From contig NZ_JAIVFS010000014.1 in the NCBI RefSeq assembly GCF_020829645.1, forward strand, positions 1 to 64,000: a DNA stretch of 64,000 nucleotides. Reading direction: 5' to 3'. This document shows, piece by piece, positions 58,088-64,000 of the stretch. Numbering within the stretch: the first letter of the stretch is position 1; every line of letters begins with the position of its first letter. The notes beneath the pieces were generated by a model that made no database searches, was not told where the DNA came from, and saw only the letters and a list, made by a program, of their open reading frames with translations. Source of the DNA: Nostoc mirabile CHAB5784. GTDB lineage: Bacteria > Cyanobacteriota > Cyanobacteriia > Cyanobacteriales > Nostocaceae. A program made the translations under genes and the position numbers.

Positions 58088-58822
58088 ATGAGTGAACTTC
58101 CCAATACTCTTGAAGATGCGATCGCTCAATCTCGTGTAGCCGTCCAAGCTGCCCTTGCAGATGGCTGTACTCGCATACAAGTTGAGTTCCTGTTCCCAGA
58201 ACTCAAGTTTATGCCGGTGGCGGAACAATTTCTGCCCCTGTTTACAGAATATGATTCCCGTTTGAAGATTTTCTTTGCTGACGCTGGTGCTGCGGCTTTA
58301 GCCCGACGCGATTGGGGTGATGCACCATTTCAAATTTTGGATATTGGTACGGGAAGGGCTGCTTCTTTGCAGACAAAAATTCAGGCAGAGGATGAAATTT
58401 TCTTATTCATCGCGCCCACTTCGGTAGAAGTACCGCAGTTGGAAAAGCTATGTCAAGAAATAGGCGATCGCCCTTTAGTCTTGTTAAATCCCCGTCTAGA
58501 AGATTCTGGAACTGTGGGCATTGGTTATACAGCTAGAAAAATCCGCGATCGTTTTATCAGTACCATTGAATCTGCCTATTACCTCCGCCCTATAGACGAT
58601 GAAAGTGCCCTATGTCGCTGCTACCCAGGCCAGTGGGAAGTTTGGCTGGAAACTAACGGCGAATATCAAAGAATTGCCGAATTACCCACAAAACCATCGG
58701 GTGATGAGTTGGATCTCATCCTCATGAAGGGACAACCGCAAACAACAACAGATGCTGCACCTGCGAGAAAGCCGAGTGTATTTAAGAGTTTGCAACGGTT
58801 TTTAAAGGCATTGAGTAGTTAG
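58088..58822 (+). CDS. DUF1995 family protein
   Basis: 244-aa protein of a family restricted to cyanobacteria and plastids; a plant member (LPA3) is linked to photosystem II assembly. MSELPNTLEDAIAQSRVAVQAALADGCTRIQVEFLFPELKFMPVAEQFLPLF is the family start; LKIFFADAGAAALARRDWGDAPF, EIFLFIAPTSVEVPQLEKLCQEIGDRPLVLLNPRLEDSGTVGIGYTARKIRDRFISTIESAYYLRP and a Trp-rich YPGQWEVWLETNGEYQRI follow. There is no membrane segment. Function in cyanobacteria is unproven. Monocistronic. Confidence 0.9.
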   Translation: MSELPNTLEDAIAQSRVAVQAALADGCTRIQVEFLFPELKFMPVAEQFLPLFTEYDSRLKIFFADAGAAALARRDWGDAPFQILDIGTGRAASLQTKIQAEDEIFLFIAPTSVEVPQLEKLCQEIGDRPLVLLNPRLEDSGTVGIGYTARKIRDRFISTIESAYYLRPIDDESALCRCYPGQWEVWLETNGEYQRIAELPTKPSGDELDLILMKGQPQTTTDAAPARKPSVFKSLQRFLKALSS

Positions 58823-59047
58823 GAGAAAGCAGAGGTAGCAGAGTTAGATTTTATTATCTGCTGCCTCGTTTTACGCAAAAGCTACAAAATAAAGCGGTAT
58901 TTATGCGGATTTATTTACTGGCTAATATCCTATCTAATTCTTTAGGTGACATCACTGGAATTTACTGCACACACCGTTCAGTATATATAAGAATTAGGAG
59001 CATAAATGGTATTTGATATTTATGCTGACGGTGATATTTATATTAAT

Positions 59048-59320
59048 CTAAACATTGACCATAGTATAGTTTTTTATCATCATTTTTTGAATGGTCTTGA
59101 TATGACAGTCTCCTGGGAACCATGTTTGAGGGCCGCTATCACAAAACTCAATTCCTAGAATTGTCCAAGAGCGATGCCTACGGCGGTAAACTACGCGCTT
59201 ACCAAACTGTGCCTCAATGTCCGAAATCATCTCACCCAACCGAGAGGCAAGAGTCCATGTGTATCCATCACCCGATGGCAACGGATTAGCTATTACCAAA
59301 GAATCTTGAACAGTTGCCAA
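59048..59320 (-). pseudogene. Truncated conserved protein with a REP-derived insert
   Basis: SGDGYTWTLASRLGEMISDIEAQFGKR and RSWTILGIEFCDSGPQTWFPGDC look like the start of a conserved cyanobacterial protein of unknown function. Between them VVYRRRH is encoded by REP-like DNA (ACCGCCGTAGGCATCGC class, 59172-59200). After WFPGDC the frame leaves the family pattern and ends in unrelated HIKTIQKMMIKNY. Probably a decayed 5' fragment; the frame might still be translated. Confidence 0.5.
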
Positions 59321-59510
59321 ACAATAAACCTCTTGCTTGCAGTTTAACTATTTATTATGTTGCCCTCAGCATTTAACTATCTAACTACTGGAATAAACTT
59401 TTTTCTTAGTATGTATGGGCATTCTAAATATATTTTGCCAAAGTGGTGATGGAAAAAGAAAAGGGAGAGGGAGAAACAATTAAAAATTATTCCCCCTACT
59501 CCCTAGTACA

Positions 59511-59528
59511 GACGCGATTAATCGCGTC
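59511..59528. repeat. Palindrome GACGCGATTAATCGCGTC
   Basis: Fifth copy of the 18-bp palindrome, just beyond the metalloprotease stop, flanked by CCCTAGTACA and TCTCCCCACTCCC like the copies in the M16 gene. Confidence 0.85.
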
Positions 59529-59544
59529 TCTCCCCACTCCCTTT

Positions 59545-62500
59545 TTAATTCCCTTGCAACGGCGCATTCAACACTTTCTCAATGCGATCGCGTGTCTCTA
59601 ATAAGTGCGCTTTGGTATATTCATCATCTGAATTAACCCGCTTGAGTTTCTCATCTAGTTGCTTGAGTTTATACCACGCCAGAGTCCGAGCATCTTCTGG
59701 GACATATTCTTTTCGCAACACCATAGCAGTCAAAATATCCAGGTATTGCCGTTGCAAGCCTCGCCGCAAACTGGCAATCTTCATTGGTTGACCTTTTGGT
59801 TTGATTACTTCTGTCCAGATACCTGATTGCAAAGTGTCAAATAGTTCAGGCAGAGTCAGTGCATTTTCGGCCTTCGTTTTCAGTTCAATATCCTTGAGGC
59901 GAGAGAGGCGATCGCCTGAGAGTAAATCCCGTAATACAGAACCCTGCATGAATAGCACCAAGTCATGAATTGGAAAATCCAAACGACCAACTTGCACAGA
60001 ACTACCCCAATGTCGCCAACGGGAAGGTGCTAATTTATTCAGTAGTTCTGGTGAAAAGCTGAGGGCATCTTCTGCAAACACATACTTTTGCAGTGTTTCT
60101 AAAGCTTGCCGTTGTTCTTCAACTGGTACTGGTTCAAATGGTAATCGCTGTGGGCTAACTCCAAATGGTATTTCGCTGGGGTGGATGCGATAGAAAGACT
60201 GTCCCCCAATGTATTTTGTGGTGTAATATATTTGCTGGAAATAGTTACCCAATACTGTGCTAAAACGTTCGCTCACATCGCTGTAACTATCACCAGCCAT
60301 TGGATAACGCTTATCAAGACGTTCCCACATCACCCGCGAATTATTCAATTGCCACTGAGAATAAAGCAGGACATTGCCACTGTTATCCCAAGCATCAGCA
60401 GTTGGGTCAAGGTCATACACATCTTCATCTGTAGAATAACTCAACTCTGGTTTATAGGATTGTGCAGCAATTTCTGACAAAATTGGCTTTTCTGCTATGG
60501 GAGTTGATGTCTGAATTGGGATGTAGCCATACTTAATTGCCCATTCATCATAAAGCCCTACCATGCTGGGAAAATAATCTCCCTGTTTTGTCCCTTGAGG
60601 GGCAATATTTGGAGGAATATAATCCATCACCGAAGTCGTCAGACCTTTAGCTTTGGTAATTTCCGTATTATTCATCTCCTGTGGTGATAGCAGTGTACTA
60701 CCACGGAAGTTATGGCGCAAACCAAGAGTATGCCCAACTTCGTGAGCGATGATTAAACGTAAATATTGATTGATGTATTCTTTCATCTGGTCAGGAGTGG
60801 CCATGGTATCTGGCAGCAGTGACATCGCCAGTGAACCAAAGGCAAACTGGTTAGCAGCTTCCATCCCGTAGCATAAATCGTACTCGCCTGCCATTTTCGA
60901 TAAACGGCTCAACAAACCCTGTTGCCCTTGCACCTGCTGGGGCACACCATTGTTTTTTGCATCTAAACCATTGGCGCAAAGTAGACGATTTTGCATCAAA
61001 GCTGATATAGTAGTGCGATTTTCAGTTTGGCTAGGTTGGACGATTTTGCGATACTCACTCTTAAGTGCCCGCACAAAGCTAGCATCTACGAGAATATCTG
61101 CATCCAAAATTTCCCCAGTCAATGGGTTAACGCGAGATGGCCCCATTGCAAAATAACCATCGACTGTGTTGATCCAGCGAATCGTGTTGTAACGAATATC
61201 TGCTGGGTCCCATGTGGCATCATCTGGCATTTGGCGGACTTCAATTGCATCCTTGAATCCAGCTTTGAGAAAGGCTTTGTTCCACATTAAAACGCCTTCT
61301 TTGATACCATCGCGGTACTCTAAGGGCACAGCGTTATCAATCCAAAAGACAATCGGTTTTTTGGGTGGAGAAATTACTGCTTTTGGGTCTTGTTTTTCCA
61401 AATTCCAGCGATTGATGTAGCGGACAAAAGAATCGCCGCGATCATCTTTGGATAAATCTTGGTAGGCGGTGATGAAATAACCGATGCGATCGTCAGCAAT
61501 GCGCGGGCGATAATCTTTATCAGGTAGTTGGGAGAGACTGTAGTGAACGCGCAGGGTAAAACCACGGTTGTCAGCTAGTGACGCAAAGCTTGCCACTTCA
61601 CTGTCACGGTCACTGCCACCAGAAAAATTTAAAACTGACTCAATTTCTAAATTTTGGGGAAAAGCTTTAGCAGTACCAAAATAAGATTGGTCTGTGGTTG
61701 ATGGAACTCCTAAACTTGCAGATAATCCACCTAAATCTGTCAGTAGCAAATCTCCTAAGTCGATAAGAAGAGTTTTGCGTTCTGGATGAATACTTTTAAG
61801 GGAAATGCTGTAGAGAACAGAATCACTAAAAGATCGGGCTAGCGATCGCACCTGGGGATCTCCCTCACGAGTGCGAAAATTAACATTGCGGATGACAAAG
61901 TTTAATTTATCATCCACTCGTTGGAAATAAAACAAAAAATCTTGCAGAGGCATACCACTGTAAATACCCCGTTCACCAATACCCGATTCCAGGGTTGCTG
62001 TAGCTAGGTAATTTTTATTGAGTTGCTCTGGCTTAATTTCTAAATAAACTTTATTCTTTTCTTTATTGCGATAAAGGGTGAACAATCCCCCTGACTTTTG
62101 AGTGTCTTTGATTACTTCGTCAAATGGCTCTAAATCATCCTTTGCTGTTGGTGTTTTGCTAGGTTTAGGCTTTTCTGCGGGTTTTGCAACTTGCAAGAAT
62201 GGTTGCTGTCCTGCTTTTTTAAGGTCTTTTACTACCCAAATAAACGGTTGAGGCTGTGCGTGTTTATTTTGATTAACCACCCAAACTTGCCCTGACGGTA
62301 GCCTCTTTTCCTGAGGAATATTGGTATTCTTTGGCGATAATGCTGAGGTTTTAGTTGAAGAAGTTTCTGTCGTTAACTGACTATTGGATTTCTCTCCACT
62401 TCTTGTAACTAAGGCTTCTAGAACCCGCACAGCGTTATGGTTGGCTGCTAATGTATCAATGTTAACAGACGGTGACTTGGCGCTAGCCGTTGCTATTCCT

Positions 62501-62550
62501 AAAAACAAACCATGTAACAAAATAATATAAAAAGTTAAGCTGTTCTTCAT
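59545..62550 (-). CDS. Secreted zinc-dependent metalloprotease (DUF5117/DUF4953 type)
   Basis: 1001-aa protein with a signal peptide (MKNSLTFYIILLHGLFLGIATASA). A Pro/Lys-rich linker leads to the DUF5118/5117-like region (FDEVIKDTQKSGGLFTLYRN, YLEIKPEQLNKNYLATATLESGIG, FYFQRVDDKLNFVIRNVNFR). The catalytic zinc motif is AHEVGHTLGLRHNFRGS (HEXXHXXGXXH), after GPSRVNPLTGEILDADILVD; SVMDYIPPNIAP supplies the Met-turn. The C-terminal third is helical and ends LLETRDRIEKVLNAPLQGN. The family is common in bacteria, with unknown physiological substrates. Monocistronic; location in periplasm or outside is inferred from the signal. Confidence 0.93.
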   Translation of the reverse strand: MKNSLTFYIILLHGLFLGIATASAKSPSVNIDTLAANHNAVRVLEALVTRSGEKSNSQLTTETSSTKTSALSPKNTNIPQEKRLPSGQVWVVNQNKHAQPQPFIWVVKDLKKAGQQPFLQVAKPAEKPKPSKTPTAKDDLEPFDEVIKDTQKSGGLFTLYRNKEKNKVYLEIKPEQLNKNYLATATLESGIGERGIYSGMPLQDFLFYFQRVDDKLNFVIRNVNFRTREGDPQVRSLARSFSDSVLYSISLKSIHPERKTLLIDLGDLLLTDLGGLSASLGVPSTTDQSYFGTAKAFPQNLEIESVLNFSGGSDRDSEVASFASLADNRGFTLRVHYSLSQLPDKDYRPRIADDRIGYFITAYQDLSKDDRGDSFVRYINRWNLEKQDPKAVISPPKKPIVFWIDNAVPLEYRDGIKEGVLMWNKAFLKAGFKDAIEVRQMPDDATWDPADIRYNTIRWINTVDGYFAMGPSRVNPLTGEILDADILVDASFVRALKSEYRKIVQPSQTENRTTISALMQNRLLCANGLDAKNNGVPQQVQGQQGLLSRLSKMAGEYDLCYGMEAANQFAFGSLAMSLLPDTMATPDQMKEYINQYLRLIIAHEVGHTLGLRHNFRGSTLLSPQEMNNTEITKAKGLTTSVMDYIPPNIAPQGTKQGDYFPSMVGLYDEWAIKYGYIPIQTSTPIAEKPILSEIAAQSYKPELSYSTDEDVYDLDPTADAWDNSGNVLLYSQWQLNNSRVMWERLDKRYPMAGDSYSDVSERFSTVLGNYFQQIYYTTKYIGGQSFYRIHPSEIPFGVSPQRLPFEPVPVEEQRQALETLQKYVFAEDALSFSPELLNKLAPSRWRHWGSSVQVGRLDFPIHDLVLFMQGSVLRDLLSGDRLSRLKDIELKTKAENALTLPELFDTLQSGIWTEVIKPKGQPMKIASLRRGLQRQYLDILTAMVLRKEYVPEDARTLAWYKLKQLDEKLKRVNSDDEYTKAHLLETRDRIEKVLNAPLQGN

Positions 62551-63083
62551 CCCATGTATCCCCGATAGTTATTCCGTAGTTAATTTTTCACTTTTGCAAA
62601 GCTATATAGCCTGCTTTTTATCGATTCTTTCAGATGCTTTAGATCAAGCAGCAAAGTTTAGACTTCAATTTTAGTTGTCATTTTTCCGCAATGTTCACGC
62701 TGTTGTACAGTAGGATTCTTCCTAAGAATTGCAACTCTCACAAACAGTAAGTATTATTTTTACATCAGACTAGTAAATATCTTGGAAAAAAAGTATAACA
62801 AATTAGCCAAAGGCGGAAAATAACTTGATTCTTGAAAGAATTTTTCTGATGACACTTTATTTGCATCAGGAGAATAAACTTGAGCTTACTACAGGTTAGC
62901 GAGAAGCTGCTCTTCAGGAACAGCGTTGGTGTAACCCATCGGAGAAATCGCCAAGGCATGATATTTTTCGTGTAGTATTTATTGATACTATTAATTTTTG
63001 GCAATGGCAAGCAAACTACCATAGAAAAATTTTTAATTCCGGATTATCAAAGCAGTAATTTAAATGTAACAACGGACACAGAA
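62551..63083. other. Gap before the pentapeptide gene with one coding-like scrap
   Basis: On the minus strand 62889-62978 reads ILHEKYHALAISPMGYTNAV, then PEEQLLANL and a stop, which looks like the C-terminal tail of a real protein with the rest missing; not identified. The rest is AT-rich without a gene. Confidence 0.4.
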
Positions 63084-64000
63084 ATGTCAACATATTTATC
63101 TCAAGTTTGGCAACTGCTGAGAAATTATGTGAGGGATATAAGGTTAGAAGAGATGCCAAAGACCACATCTGTAAAAACCGAAGCAGTTTTACCTCTAGGA
63201 AAAAGTATTAAAGAACCCTATAAAAGCGTTAAATTTGGTCAAGATAATTTACAGGAAAGTTTATGGTTTCAAAGGCTGGAAGAAAGTTTAGAAAAATGGA
63301 CAATACCAAAGAGCGGTTTGACTTCTAAAATCGGCGATGGGACATCAGGCACACTATCTTCTGGATTTTCCTTTAGAGTGTGCGATCGCCAGATGCATGA
63401 AGAGATTTATGATTTACTGGGCAATGGGGCGCTGAAACCAGAAATAGTCAACCAACTAATGGAATTGGTTGTGACTGGTCAAAAAATTCGCCCAGAACTG
63501 CTTTTTTGGCGGTTAGAAGATTTTTATCATCGCTGGTCTCAGGGAGAATTTATCGATGGGACACCAGATGATAACCTACCTCAAAAAACAATGTTAAAGC
63601 TAGCGGCGCAAAATATTGCGATCGGGCTGAGACAGGTTGACATATATACAGGGCTAAACGTACTAATTTTACTGTTAGAGTTACACCGCTACGCCCAAGA
63701 GCGAGATCAACTCAAACAAAAAATTACCTTCTATCCATCTGCTCAACCAGACACAGACAATTTTTTCACATCCCAACTGCTGCGGATCATCAACTATAGC
63801 GATGCCCTGGAAATTGGCAATTTTAGCAGTATAGTCGGGCAATTTCTCAGAGGCGGCAACTTTAACGGTGCTTACCTGGGCGATGCCAACCTCACTGGGG
63901 CAGACTTTAGGGGTGCTGACCTAAGCCTTGCTTATCTCGGCGATGCCAACTTAACTGGCGTAAACTTCAGTGGTGCCAACCTTAGCGGTGCCAACCTCGG
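63084..64000 (+). CDS. Pentapeptide-repeat protein, 5' part (runs off the window)
   Basis: 305 codons are visible. A long N-terminal region (about residues 1-250; MSTYLSQVWQLLRNYVRDIR and the helical MHEEIYDLLGNGALKPEIVNQLMELVVTGQKIRPELLFWRLEDFYHRW) precedes pentapeptide repeats from about residue 254: FLRGGNFNGAYLGDANLTGA, then DFRGADLSLAYLGDANLTGVNFSGANLSGANL, following A(D/N)LxG. Such repeats form a right-handed beta-helix. The function is unknown for most cyanobacterial members. The ATG at 63084 is the first in frame; the upstream frame is open from about 62976, so an earlier non-ATG start cannot be excluded. Confidence 0.85.
   Translation, partial: MSTYLSQVWQLLRNYVRDIRLEEMPKTTSVKTEAVLPLGKSIKEPYKSVKFGQDNLQESLWFQRLEESLEKWTIPKSGLTSKIGDGTSGTLSSGFSFRVCDRQMHEEIYDLLGNGALKPEIVNQLMELVVTGQKIRPELLFWRLEDFYHRWSQGEFIDGTPDDNLPQKTMLKLAAQNIAIGLRQVDIYTGLNVLILLLELHRYAQERDQLKQKITFYPSAQPDTDNFFTSQLLRIINYSDALEIGNFSSIVGQFLRGGNFNGAYLGDANLTGADFRGADLSLAYLGDANLTGVNFSGANLSGANL

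Noticed and set aside
62765..63022. 85-aa minus-strand frame
   Set aside because: Composition rich in Phe, Lys and Ser is typical of AT-rich non-coding DNA; no family resemblance. A different frame here carries the scrap noted at 62889-62978.

Overview
The window comes from a filamentous, heterocyst-type cyanobacterium of the Nostoc/Anabaena kind. This is inferred from the psbD-psbC photosystem II operon, many GCGATCGC (HIP1-like) octamers, heptamer repeats of the (AATTCGT)n / (ATTACGA)n and (ATTTTGA)n type, XisH/XisI homologues, Uma2 proteins and several cyanobacterial protein families (DUF1995, DUF4349, PCP_red). No rRNA, tRNA, CRISPR array or intact transposase gene was found.

Layout. 1-4700: the 3' end of psbD, psbC with an overlapping GTG start, a 61-aa ChlB-tail-like protein, a glycine-rich RTX-like repeat protein and a SWIM zinc-finger gene. 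4771-9567: a SNF2 helicase carrying a 466-aa intein exactly in its Walker A motif. 9688-22341: mostly housekeeping and metabolism (GNAT acetyltransferase, pnp, an OvoA-like sulfoxide synthase with a DUF427 partner, a secreted FG-GAP-like repeat protein, ilvC, a DUF4349 lipoprotein, type II NADH dehydrogenase, dapL, Uma2). 22449-28921: small hypotheticals, htpX, an M16 peptidase, a fructosamine-kinase-like gene and a TMEM14 protein. 29009-34453: a DUF815 ATPase, a membrane coiled-coil protein with a TerB-C-like tail, a DUF2791 (BrxC/D-type) ATPase and an overlapping XisH-XisI pair; this is the best candidate for a poorly described multi-gene system. 34597-39900: a decaying region with a broken XRE antitoxin, aspartoacylase and kinase stubs, and the remains of a siderophore-uptake locus, around an intact Uma2 gene and an N-acylglucosamine 2-epimerase-like gene. 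40198-52197: a secreted beta-propeller protein, three GT4 glycosyltransferases, a kinase-SUMF1 protein and an orphan PotC permease. 52259-56186: a phospholipase D-like lipoprotein separated from a helix-hairpin-helix tail, a cysteine desulfurase, and a collapsed restriction-modification locus. 56277-64000: a cold-shock/DUF1294 protein, DUF1995, a large zinc metalloprotease and the 5' part of a pentapeptide-repeat gene.

The strongest theme is short non-autonomous repeats. At least eight terminal-inverted-repeat element types are visible. One (ends CAATAC...GTATTG) has four copies, each with a perfect 10-bp target duplication; one copy breaks the restriction-modification remnant, and another sits inside a different element. 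Palindromic REP-like repeats lie inside reading frames (helicase, M16 peptidase, epimerase, cysteine desulfurase), adding residues without breaking them. Elsewhere the same repeats have split genes (phospholipase D/HhH, KOW-like protein, XRE antitoxin). Three separate arrays have a 21-bp period. All domain names come from reading motifs in the translations; no database search was run.
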